From positions 1 to 16,759 of the forward strand of contig CAIVND010000181.1 in assembly GCA_903907185.1 (NCBI GenBank): a DNA stretch of 16,759 nucleotides, written 5' to 3'. The position numbers were made by a program, and so were the translations under genes. Positions 7,804-14,513 of the stretch are shown here, piece by piece; the stretch's first letter is position 1; the number at the start of each line of letters is the position of its first letter. A model generated the notes under the pieces. The model was not told the origin of the DNA, did not search any database, and saw only the letters and a list, made by a program, of their open reading frames with translations. Source of the DNA: an uncultured Acidimicrobiaceae bacterium. Its GTDB lineage: Bacteria > Actinomycetota > Acidimicrobiia > Acidimicrobiales > Bog-793.

Positions 7804-8832
7804 TCAAACCTTCGGCAGACTGAGAAAGTCTGCATAGAAGATGCCGAGCGCCAATGCACTACAAAGAGCACCGAGGATCCAAAATCGGATAATCACCGTC
7901 GTCTCGGGCCAACCCAGAAGCTCGAAGTGATGGTGCATCGGTGCCATCCGGAAGATCCGACGATGAAAACCTCGGAACATGATCACCTGCAAGATCACCG
8001 AGAGCGTCTCCAACACAAACAGCCCACCGATGATGGGAAGGAGGAGCGCGATGTTGAGTTCAAGAGCGATGCACGCAAGTCCCGTGCCAAGTGCCAGCGA
8101 TCCGGTGTCACCCATAAAGATGCGAGCCGGTGCCGCATTCCACCAGAGAAATCCAACGCAGGCTCCTGCAATGGTGATCGCCGCGAGTGCGAGATCGAGT
8201 GCATCGCCGACCTGATAGAGCGCGTGGCGATACTCCCAGTAGCCAATCAGTCCGAGACAACTTGCAGAGAACGCTGTGGCTCCTGCGGCAAGGCCGTCGA
8301 GACCATCGGTGAGGTTGACAGCGTTTGACGAACCAACGATGCAGAGAATCGCCCAGACGATCCAACCACCGATGCCGAGCTCGACACCCGGTGTATTGAA
8401 CCTTGTAAAAGTGAGTGTCGTGTCAACGTGCGCCGTATGAACAGCCAAGTAGGCAAAGATGAGCGCAACAAGGATCTGCAGAGTGAACTTTGCCCTTTTG
8501 TTGAGTCCAAGGCTCCTGCGGTGGTGCACCTTGATCCAATCGTCGAGCAGTCCTACGCCCGCGCTCGCGACGACCGCAAAGATCACCAGTGCGCCGCCAG
8601 CCGAATAGGGAGTCTTCGTGCCGAGATGGCCAAGCACGTAACCCAGGATGATCCCCGCCACCATGGCGATGCCACCCATCGTTGGTGTACCCGCCTTTGC
8701 CGCGTGCATCGCCGGTCCATCGGCGCGCACCTGCTGCCCGATCCGACGAGTAGTCAGCCAACGCATGAGGATCGGCGTGCCGAAGCCGGAGACGAGCAAG
8801 GCAATACCGCCCGCGGTGAGAATTGCAATCAT
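7804..8832 (-). CDS. mraY: Phospho-N-acetylmuramoyl-pentapeptide-transferase MraY
   Basis: MraY is an integral membrane enzyme that transfers phospho-MurNAc-pentapeptide from UDP to undecaprenyl phosphate, giving lipid I. The 342-residue product has about ten membrane segments and the family's cytoplasmic motifs: RADGPAMHAAKAGTPTMGG (36-54), GLLDDWIKV (94-102) with the Asp pair at 97-98, NAVNLTDGLDGLA (170-182), FMGDTGSLALG (239-249) and APMHHHFELLGW (297-308) with the triple His. The ATG at 8830-8832 overlaps the murE stop as ATGA, so the two are translationally coupled. It directly follows murE, whereas murF usually stands between them. Identity is certain. Confidence 0.97.
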   Translation of the reverse strand: MIAILTAGGIALLVSGFGTPILMRWLTTRRIGQQVRADGPAMHAAKAGTPTMGGIAMVAGIILGYVLGHLGTKTPYSAGGALVIFAVVASAGVGLLDDWIKVHHRRSLGLNKRAKFTLQILVALIFAYLAVHTAHVDTTLTFTRFNTPGVELGIGGWIVWAILCIVGSSNAVNLTDGLDGLAAGATAFSASCLGLIGYWEYRHALYQVGDALDLALAAITIAGACVGFLWWNAAPARIFMGDTGSLALGTGLACIALELNIALLLPIIGGLFVLETLSVILQVIMFRGFHRRIFRMAPMHHHFELLGWPETTVIIRFWILGALCSALALGIFYADFLSLPKV

Positions 8833-10337
8833 GCGGTCGACCCCTTGTCCTCGGAGCGATGCGTATTGAGTTTGGCAAACACCTCGCGGATGACCTCGCG
8901 GTCGTCGAACTCAATGGTGTGATCGACAAACTCTTGGGTTGCTTCGTGACCCTTACCCGCAACGACCACAACATCTCCAGGCCGAGCTTGACGAAGTGCA
9001 AGCGAGATCGCCCGACGACGGTCGAGCTCAACGACAACCCGTGCGGTCGCAGGCATGCCCGCATGGATCTCTGCGACGATCGCTGCGGGATCCTCACTGC
9101 GGGGGTTGTCAGAGCTAAGAACGATCGCGTCGGCAAACTTCGCAGCGATCCTTCCCATGATGGGTCGTTTGCCTCTGTCGCGTTCGCCCCCCGCACCAAA
9201 GACCACGAAGATCCGGCCGTGCTTTTCGGGATCACTACTTGAAGGATCGTCGATCTCGGAGAAGCTGAGTGCGTGGCGCGCGCTTCGAAGGACCTCTTCG
9301 AGTCCATGAGGGGTGTGTGCATAGTCAACAATGGCCACCACTCCACCTGATTCGATGGTCTCGAAGCGGCCCGGTACCGGCTTGGCACTGCTCAGGCCAT
9401 CAGCGATGACCTTTGGTTCAACACCCAGCGCCTTTGCTGCACCAGCAGCTGCGAGGGCGTTCATCACATTAAAGCGACCACCAAGACCGAGGATCACCAG
9501 TTCGCCCTCGTAGTAAAAGGTGCTGTGACGAACCCCAATCTCAAGATCGACAGCCTGTGAGAGAGAAAAAGCGACGGTGGGAATGTGATTGTGCTCCAAG
9601 ATCCGCTGACCGTAGTCATCATCAGCATTCACGACACCAACGCTTGCGAGTTCTGGTGTGAACAGCAACGACTTCGCCTGAAAGTACGCCTCCATCGTCC
9701 GATGGAAATCGAGATGATCTTGCGTGAGATTCGTAAAGACCGCGACATCAAAGTGCACACCATCAAGTCGGTGTTGAACCAGGGCGTGCGAACTTACCTC
9801 GAGTGCCATCGCCTCGCATCCAGCATCACGTTGATTAGCAAGTGCGCGCTGGAGCGTCGGCGACTCGGGAGTCGTTCGTGCGCCATCAAGGGTACCCAAC
9901 ACTCCGGTGTGCCAGCCGTTGTTCTCTAAGATCGCGCGAAGAAGATAGGTCGTAGTGGTCTTGCCGTTGGTCCCGGTGACGCCGACGGTTTTCATCGACA
10001 TCGCTGGATCGCCAAAAAATGCACAGGCCGCACGGGCCATCGCCTGGCGCGCGGTTCCCGGTGCCACAACAAGTTGCACCGCGCCCACCACCTCGTCACC
10101 CAATGAGTGCTCACAGATAAATGCAACCGCGCCGCGCCGCGCCGCCTCGCCCGCAAACTGATGCCCGTCAACATTGGCCCCGACAAGACAGCAAAAGATC
10201 GCTCCCGGGGTCACCTCTCGGTGATCAAAGACGACATCGGAGATCGCGATCGCGGTCACCTCACCGAGAACACACAGCGGTGCAACCCGATCGATAATGA
10301 TCGCGATAGGCATGAGACGCGACTGCTCGATCGTCAT
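8829..10337 (-). CDS. murE: UDP-MurNAc-L-Ala-D-Glu:meso-diaminopimelate ligase MurE
   Basis: MurE adds the third stem-peptide residue in the cytoplasm. Numbered from the ATG at 10335-10337 (502 residues) it has the P-loop GVTGTNGKTTTT (119-130), LEVSSHAL (179-186), TNLTQDHLDFH (202-212), YFQAK (218-222) with the lysine that is carbamylated in this family, VPGRFE (321-326), DYAHTPHGLE (338-347), FGAGGERDRGKRP (380-392), DNPRSEDP (410-417) and AGKGHE (460-465). DNPR is the signature for meso-diaminopimelate specificity, so the wall is predicted to be the DAP type. An upstream TTG at 10347-10349 overlaps the ftsI stop (TTGA), has AAGG seven bases before it, and would add four residues. The start is therefore uncertain within a few codons. 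Confidence 0.95.
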   Translation of the reverse strand: MTIEQSRLMPIAIIIDRVAPLCVLGEVTAIAISDVVFDHREVTPGAIFCCLVGANVDGHQFAGEAARRGAVAFICEHSLGDEVVGAVQLVVAPGTARQAMARAACAFFGDPAMSMKTVGVTGTNGKTTTTYLLRAILENNGWHTGVLGTLDGARTTPESPTLQRALANQRDAGCEAMALEVSSHALVQHRLDGVHFDVAVFTNLTQDHLDFHRTMEAYFQAKSLLFTPELASVGVVNADDDYGQRILEHNHIPTVAFSLSQAVDLEIGVRHSTFYYEGELVILGLGGRFNVMNALAAAGAAKALGVEPKVIADGLSSAKPVPGRFETIESGGVVAIVDYAHTPHGLEEVLRSARHALSFSEIDDPSSSDPEKHGRIFVVFGAGGERDRGKRPIMGRIAAKFADAIVLSSDNPRSEDPAAIVAEIHAGMPATARVVVELDRRRAISLALRQARPGDVVVVAGKGHEATQEFVDHTIEFDDREVIREVFAKLNTHRSEDKGSTA

Positions 10338-10345
10338 CTGGTGGC

Positions 10346-12115
10346 TCAACTTTGCGCCTTGACCGCACATTGGATCTGTGAGGTCTTTGAGCGAACCGGT
10401 GGGGCGATGTCAAAGTGACGAAGTGCATAGCCCATCACCTGTGCGAACACCGGGGCCGACACTGCACCTCCATAGATCGGTGTTGGATGGTTCAAGACAA
10501 CGATGGCGGAGAGCTTCGGAGCCTCGGCAGGCACAAAGCCGACGAACGTCGCGTTCCAGTCGCCAGGGATATACCCCTTGCCATCTGGACTTGGCACCTG
10601 TGCAGTACCGGTTTTACCAGCGACGGTGTATCCCGGAACACAGGCAGAGACTGCAGTCCCATCCTGGACCACACCTTCAAGCATGGGAACCATCTCCGAC
10701 GCCGTGACGGGGTCGATGGCGACATGACCGGTGGCTGGCGCAATCGTTTTGACGCTCCCCGCAGCATCCATGACCCCGTTGATCAGATGCGGTGGGTTGA
10801 GCACGCCACCATTTGCCACTGAGTTGTAGGCATCAAGCACCTGCATCGGCGTTACCGCAATTCCCGTTCCGATGGCGACCGATGGAGCAGTTGCTCCCTC
10901 CCAAGTCGACTCGGGTGTGACGAGACCGTTCGATTCGCCCGGCCAGTTAAGACCAGTCGCGGAGGTGAATCCGTAGGCCGAGAGTGCGTTCGAAAGTCTC
11001 GCGGAGCCGAGCAGTCGCTCGATCTTGATCGTCCCAATGTTTGAAGACTGCGCAAGGATGTCTTTCACGCGGAGCGTCTCCGTTGGATGCGGGTCAGCAT
11101 CTTGAAAGGTGTAGCCACCGATGCTGAGCTCGTACGGAACAACAAAGGGAGTGGTTGGCGAGATCAGGTTGTAATGCATTGCGTAGGAGATGGTCGCAAG
11201 CTTCATCACTGAACCAGGTTGGTAGACGCTTGTCAGCGCAAGGTTCGAAGGTGCAGGCTCAATCGGACCGGAGGCACCGCACACACCGTTTCGCACGCGA
11301 CACAGATCAACCATTGCAAGGATCGCTCCACTGTGCACATCCTCAACGACCGCGATTCCACTGTTCGCATGAGATGCATTCATCTCGGCGGTCACATCCT
11401 TGGTCACCTCGACCTGTAGCGGCTCATCGAGGGAGAGAACAAGATTCTGACCCGGAACAGCCTTCGATATGACCTCAGGCTCACCCGGTGACGCCTGGCC
11501 ATCGGGTGACTCAGGGATGATCTCGGTTCCGGTCTTACCGCCAAGCTGTGAGTTATTGGCATACTCAATGCCTGCATCGCCCTGACCTGACCCGTTCACT
11601 CCGCCGAGCACCGGCTGAAAGATCGATGATCCAGGTGAGACCCGCATTGGATCGACCTGCGTTGATATCCCCGAGATTCCAAGGTCCAACAGTTTCGTGT
11701 TGAGGGTCGCACTCACCTGCTTCGCGATGATGACGTAGCCATTTTCCTCTCGGAGCTGCGGGTACAGCGTGGACGCCGGGATGTGCAGCACAGAGCTGAG
11801 CTGTGTCGCGACTGCGAGCGGAGAGGTAATCAAAAAGTCATCGGCAACGACGTCATAACGAGGAACCGAGACTGCAAGAAGATCGCCATCGCGGTCATAG
11901 ATTGCGCCGCGGATGCTTTGTAACGTGACGTGCTGGTTCAGCTCGCTTTTGGCCTGCGAGGCATAGCTCGCACCGTTGATGATCTGCACGCGAGCGAGAA
12001 GCACGGCGAGCAGCGACATGAACATGACGAAGCTGAGCGAGACGAGGCGGTAGCGGCGATGTATTCGTCTACTCGGCGAGGGTCGCGAAGAGCGACGGCC
12101 ATCAGTGCGCGGCAA
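10346..12115 (-). CDS. ftsI: Septal peptidoglycan transpeptidase FtsI (class B penicillin-binding protein 3)
   Basis: FtsI crosslinks septal peptidoglycan outside the membrane, in partnership with FtsW. The 589-residue product has a basic cytoplasmic tail, one membrane anchor (about 23-44), a dimerisation domain beginning RGAIYDRDGDLLAVS (69-83), and a transpeptidase domain. That domain carries the active-site Ser in YQPGSVMK (S302, K305), the SSN motif (357-359) and AGKTGTAQ (499-506). Length fits a class B PBP without PASTA domains. The start is TTG at 12113-12115 because AGAGAGG lies eight bases upstream; it overlaps the ftsL end by 14 bases. A Cys-bounded loop (CRVRNGVC, 272-279) sits shortly before the active-site Ser, where other FtsI proteins usually have a Cys-free proline/aspartate-rich stretch. 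Confidence 0.95.
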   Translation of the reverse strand: MPRTDGRRSSRPSPSRRIHRRYRLVSLSFVMFMSLLAVLLARVQIINGASYASQAKSELNQHVTLQSIRGAIYDRDGDLLAVSVPRYDVVADDFLITSPLAVATQLSSVLHIPASTLYPQLREENGYVIIAKQVSATLNTKLLDLGISGISTQVDPMRVSPGSSIFQPVLGGVNGSGQGDAGIEYANNSQLGGKTGTEIIPESPDGQASPGEPEVISKAVPGQNLVLSLDEPLQVEVTKDVTAEMNASHANSGIAVVEDVHSGAILAMVDLCRVRNGVCGASGPIEPAPSNLALTSVYQPGSVMKLATISYAMHYNLISPTTPFVVPYELSIGGYTFQDADPHPTETLRVKDILAQSSNIGTIKIERLLGSARLSNALSAYGFTSATGLNWPGESNGLVTPESTWEGATAPSVAIGTGIAVTPMQVLDAYNSVANGGVLNPPHLINGVMDAAGSVKTIAPATGHVAIDPVTASEMVPMLEGVVQDGTAVSACVPGYTVAGKTGTAQVPSPDGKGYIPGDWNATFVGFVPAEAPKLSAIVVLNHPTPIYGGAVSAPVFAQVMGYALRHFDIAPPVRSKTSQIQCAVKAQS

Positions 12116-12551
12116 CCGAAGAACCTCTCTCGCTATCGGCGACGGTTGGACCAGTGGTAACTGGGGTCAGGTAGACGACACTTTTTGGAGTCACCATGCC
12201 GAGGCGATGCTCCGCGAGCTGCAAGATTCGAGCTGGCGCCTCTAACTGTGCTCGTTTGAGGAGGAGATCCTGGTTCTTCTGTGTTGCGGCGGTGAGCTCA
12301 TCACGCAGATTGTCGAGGCGTACCTGCTGGGTTCCCAACATGTTCTGTGCCATTCCAATGGTAAAGACCGCTAGTACAACAAATGTTCCGGCCGCGATCA
12401 GTAGTGCGCGAGCGCGACGACGCTGGGTGGCAGCCTTGATGCGACGAGCGGAGACAACCTTGAGCCCGCCGCTCTTGCGAGGTGGTTGTACGCGAAGCGG
12501 CTCACTTGGAGCGCGCTTTGCGACATGACGAGCACTCCCGCCAACTGCCAT
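12102..12551 (-). CDS. ftsL: FtsL-like septum formation protein (small bitopic coiled-coil protein)
   Basis: The 149-residue product has the FtsL/DivIC plan: a basic cytoplasmic tail (1-49), one membrane helix (about 50-69, LLIAAGTFVVLAVFTIGMAQ), then a heptad-like coiled coil (about 72-116, QQVRLDNLRDELTAATQKNQ onward) and a short extracytoplasmic end containing the RLGMVTP-type motif common after such coils. FtsL proteins bridge FtsQ and FtsB to FtsW-FtsI. Sequence conservation in the family is poor, so the name rests on architecture and the slot between rsmH and ftsI. The ATG at 12549-12551 overlaps the rsmH stop (TGATG) and is preceded by purine-rich GAGGAGAGGGTGAGGGAG, a strong ribosome binding region. 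A GTG one codon earlier is possible. Confidence 0.85.
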   Translation of the reverse strand: MAVGGSARHVAKRAPSEPLRVQPPRKSGGLKVVSARRIKAATQRRRARALLIAAGTFVVLAVFTIGMAQNMLGTQQVRLDNLRDELTAATQKNQDLLLKRAQLEAPARILQLAEHRLGMVTPKSVVYLTPVTTGPTVADSERGSSVAAH

Positions 12552-13510
12552 CACTCCCTCACCCTCTCCTCAGAGGGCAAAAGTCGCTCTGCGATACGAA
12601 GTCGCACGCTCTCCGAACGAGGGTTGCGACTGATCTCCTGCGTGGTCGCCATCCGTGCGCCGCGATTGAGAAGGCGAAGTGTAGGTATCGCGCCACAGAC
12701 ACAGGGAAGCGCAGGCGGACAGACGCATCCGCCGGTCGAGCCATAGAGAAGGTGGTCTTTGGTGATCTTGTCCTCACCCGAGTGGTACGACATGACGATA
12801 ATCCGTCCACCTGGTGCCAGCAGACGGATCGCTGCGTCAAGGGCCGGGCCGAGAATATCCAGCTCCGCATTCACCTGTACCCGGAGTGCCTGAAAGACAC
12901 GGCGCGCTGGATGTCCGCGACGTCGAGCGGGGATCGGAATGACCTGGGTGACAAGGTCAGCAAGCTGCTGTGTTGTTTGAAAGGGACGCTGGGCGACCAA
13001 CGCCTTCGCGATCTTGCGCGCAAAACGCGTCTCGCCATGCACAAAGAACAGCTGACTTAGCTCCTCCTCGCTTGCAGCATCGATGAACTGTGCCGCGGTC
13101 ACACCGGTCGCGGAGTTCATCCGCATATCGAGCGGACCATCGTTGTGGTAGGAAAATCCACGATGCGGGGTATCGAGTTGATAGGAACTCACTCCGAGAT
13201 CGAACAGTGCGGCAGCGACACCGCCCTCAGCGACACCCTCCTTTTCGGCGATCGCGTGGATCTGATCAAAACGTGCGTGGTAGATGTGAGCGCGATCACC
13301 AAACTGCGCGAGGCGCTCTCGAGCGACGCCAACGGCAACTTCGTCTTGATCAAGACCAATGAGTCTGCGCTCCGGGTTTGCGGAGAGGATCGCAGATGCA
13401 TGTCCGGCACCACCAAGAGTTAGATCGAAGATCGAAAGTGGTGGTGTTCGTTCGATCGCAGTGAGGACCTCGTCGAGCATGACGGGGACGTGCACATACT
13501 CCTGGCTCAT
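12551..13510 (-). CDS. rsmH: 16S rRNA (cytosine(1402)-N4)-methyltransferase RsmH (MraW)
   Basis: RsmH methylates N4 of C1402 in the 16S rRNA P site using S-adenosylmethionine. The 319-residue product begins MSQEYVHVPVMLDEVL and has DLTLGGAGHA (29-38) as the SAM loop, GLDQDEVA (52-59), DLGVSSYQLD (104-113), RGFSYHNDGPLDMRM (117-131), HPARRVFQALR (200-210), MSYHSGEDKITK (240-251; usual SYHSLED) and a Cys cluster CVCPPALPCVCG (262-273), followed by NPRSESVRLR. The ATG at 13508-13510 is chosen because the conserved N-terminus starts there and GGGGGA lies six bases upstream. The frame is open to 13783, but that 91-codon extension does not look like the family. The start lies in one arm of a perfect 20-bp inverted repeat. 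Confidence 0.97.
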   Translation of the reverse strand: MSQEYVHVPVMLDEVLTAIERTPPLSIFDLTLGGAGHASAILSANPERRLIGLDQDEVAVGVARERLAQFGDRAHIYHARFDQIHAIAEKEGVAEGGVAAALFDLGVSSYQLDTPHRGFSYHNDGPLDMRMNSATGVTAAQFIDAASEEELSQLFFVHGETRFARKIAKALVAQRPFQTTQQLADLVTQVIPIPARRRGHPARRVFQALRVQVNAELDILGPALDAAIRLLAPGGRIIVMSYHSGEDKITKDHLLYGSTGGCVCPPALPCVCGAIPTLRLLNRGARMATTQEISRNPRSESVRLRIAERLLPSEERVRE

Positions 13511-13629
13511 TCGCAATCCCCCAGCCTTCGTTGGCAGGAGGGACTTCCTGCACGCCGGGTGGAGATCGACGGAGAGGGTTGTGGTCTTGACACCCAGAAC
13601 GACGACCGAGGGATTGCGAATGAGCCAGG
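13501..13629 (-). repeat. 20-bp perfect inverted repeat enclosing the rsmH start (possible leader RNA stem)
   Basis: Bases 13501-13520 are the exact reverse complement of 13610-13629, separated by 89 bases. In the mRNA the upstream arm (13629 to 13610) would pair with the downstream arm (13520 to 13501), which contains most of the rsmH Shine-Dalgarno and its ATG. Outside the arms, four of six further positions can pair. The loop contains a smaller perfect hairpin at 13534-13551 (GCAGGA, 6-base loop, TCCTGC). Just outside lies a 9-base tandem repeat, AGCTGGTTG twice, at 13639-13656. The repeat is seen directly. A role in hiding or exposing the rsmH start is inferred. No target-site duplication flanks the 129-bp unit, and the rsmH-side arm is native coding sequence, so a small transposon is unlikely. 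Confidence 0.85.
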
Positions 13630-13725
13630 GGTAAGAACAGCTGGTTGAGCTGGTTGTGCGCGCGCAGCGAGTGGCTCGAACCCGCCGGCGTCCTGTGAGA
13701 TTTGGGGAGACTGCGACATGCACGA

Positions 13726-14154
13726 TCAGTTCCCGTTCGGAATCGCGCTCGAGGCCGCTCCGCCGAGGTCCTTTTCGGTCCAACGAGATGGAGCCCAGAG
13801 CTCCACACGGTTGATCATGCCGATGATCAACACCTCTTGGTCAAGACCAGCGAAAGTACGCAGGTTTGCGGGTATGGGCATCCGGCCCTGGCGATCAACC
13901 TCAACCTCATAGACCGCTGAGGCCCACTCACGTACAACGTTTCGAGAAATTGGATCGTTCTCGGATTGGGATTGACGAAATTCAACCTCATGCTCAAACT
14001 CGTCTGCGGTCCAAAGTGCAAGGCACCCCTCAAGGTGTGAGGTCAGGTATCCAGGACGCGTGAAATGCACCCGCATCTTGGCAGGCAGGATCACTCGACC
14101 CTTTAGGTCGAGCGCATGCTCGTACCGCCCAAAAAACCTTGAACCAAGTGACAA
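13726..14154 (-). CDS. mraZ: Transcriptional regulator MraZ
   Basis: MraZ is a small AbrB-fold DNA-binding protein that forms rings and binds repeats upstream of its own gene, usually repressing the dcw cluster. The 142-residue product has the two tandem halves expected of the family: FFGRYEHALDLKGRVILPAKMR (7-27) and YEVEVDRQGRMPIPANLR (82-99), each with a D-x-x-x-R motif (DLKGR, DRQGR). The start is TTG at 14152-14154, with GGGAGAGAGGG nine bases upstream. MraZ usually begins near the F-F-G-x-Y-E-H motif, and there is no ATG nearby. It is the first gene of the cluster, about 65 bases downstream of a candidate promoter and decamer-repeat operator. The 215-base gap to rsmH is unusually long. 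Confidence 0.95.
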   Translation of the reverse strand: MSLGSRFFGRYEHALDLKGRVILPAKMRVHFTRPGYLTSHLEGCLALWTADEFEHEVEFRQSQSENDPISRNVVREWASAVYEVEVDRQGRMPIPANLRTFAGLDQEVLIIGMINRVELWAPSRWTEKDLGGAASSAIPNGN

Positions 14155-14214
14155 CTCGGAGGTCCCTCTCTCCCTACGTGGCGAAAATCTGGCCGAGGAC
14201 TCTCCCTCCTCGAC

Positions 14215-14254
14215 CCACCACTTTGCGCCACTTTATGTGTCTTTCGCACCATTT
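14215..14254 (-). promoter_or_regulatory. Candidate MraZ operator: four in-phase decamer repeats
   Basis: Read on the minus strand this stretch is four consecutive decamers: AAATGGTGCG, AAAGACACAT, AAAGTGGCGC, AAAGTGGTGG. The two nearest mraZ share AAAGTGG exactly; the other two are degenerate but in the same 10-base register. Known MraZ sites are short direct repeats with 10-base periodicity upstream of mraZ, and the mollicute box is AAAGTG(T/G) with 3-base spacers, the same layout as here. The array ends 60 bases before the mraZ start and covers the candidate -10, so it fits autorepression. The repeat is seen; MraZ binding is inferred from position and family knowledge. Confidence 0.7.
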
Positions 14255-14258
14255 ACAA
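14230..14258 (-). promoter_or_regulatory. Candidate promoter of the dcw operon upstream of mraZ
   Basis: On the minus strand TTGTAA (14258-14253) and TAAAGT (14235-14230) are separated by 17 bases. Each matches four of six positions of the primary sigma-factor consensus. Transcription would begin near 14223, giving a leader of about 70 bases. The pair lies inside the decamer array, which would let bound MraZ block polymerase. The match is moderate, so this is a candidate only. Confidence 0.4.
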
Positions 14259-14513
14259 CCACCACGCAAAGAAATTGCTGGTCGACAGATGATCAGCGAG
14301 AGGGATGCGCTGGTTGCAATCGGTCATCTGATGCTCCACCGCTCAACGATTGAGGTCATTTGTCCAGCTCAAATCGCTCGGGACGGCAAACTAAACGCGC
14401 AGTGGAGCGAAGTGGCGATAAATCCGAGATACCAGCGCAGGGCAGATTGCGGCAGATGAGATGGTGTCTGAGGTCTTGCCGATCAGATAATCGACCAGAT
14501 CATGCGATCACAC
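14259..14513 (-). other. Non-coding spacer between the thiolase gene and the mraZ promoter
   Basis: I see no convincing gene here; open frames that cross it have no recognisable motifs. It contains a nested inverted repeat: outer arms CAGATGA/TCATCTG (14286-14292 and 14324-14330) around inner arms CAGCG/CGCTG (14294-14298 and 14308-14312). No GC stem with a T-run follows the thiolase stop, so transcription may read through from the thiolase gene into mraZ. Confidence 0.4.

Noticed and set aside
8423..9388. A 321-codon minus-strand open frame across the murE-mraY junction
   Set aside because: It is out of frame with both recognised enzymes, is Arg/Ser-rich as expected of a shifted frame, and lacks conserved motifs. 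It is not a displaced murF.
13501..13629. A 129-bp MITE-like element with 20-bp terminal inverted repeats
   Set aside because: There is no target-site duplication, and one arm is the native start region of rsmH, whose coding sequence is normal. Only this copy is visible in the window.
13511..13783. An N-terminal extension of rsmH, since its frame is open 91 codons upstream of the ATG
   Set aside because: The extension overlaps the mraZ end, does not resemble RsmH proteins, and the conserved N-terminus (EYVHVPVMLDEVL) begins right after the ATG at 13510, which has a ribosome binding site.
14139..14459. A plus-strand open frame of 106 codons across the mraZ upstream spacer
   Set aside because: It covers the mraZ 5' end, promoter and operator, has no recognisable motif, and opposes all neighbouring genes.
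14400..14513. An intrinsic terminator after the thiolase gene
   Set aside because: No GC-rich stem followed by a T-run is visible on the minus strand in this stretch.
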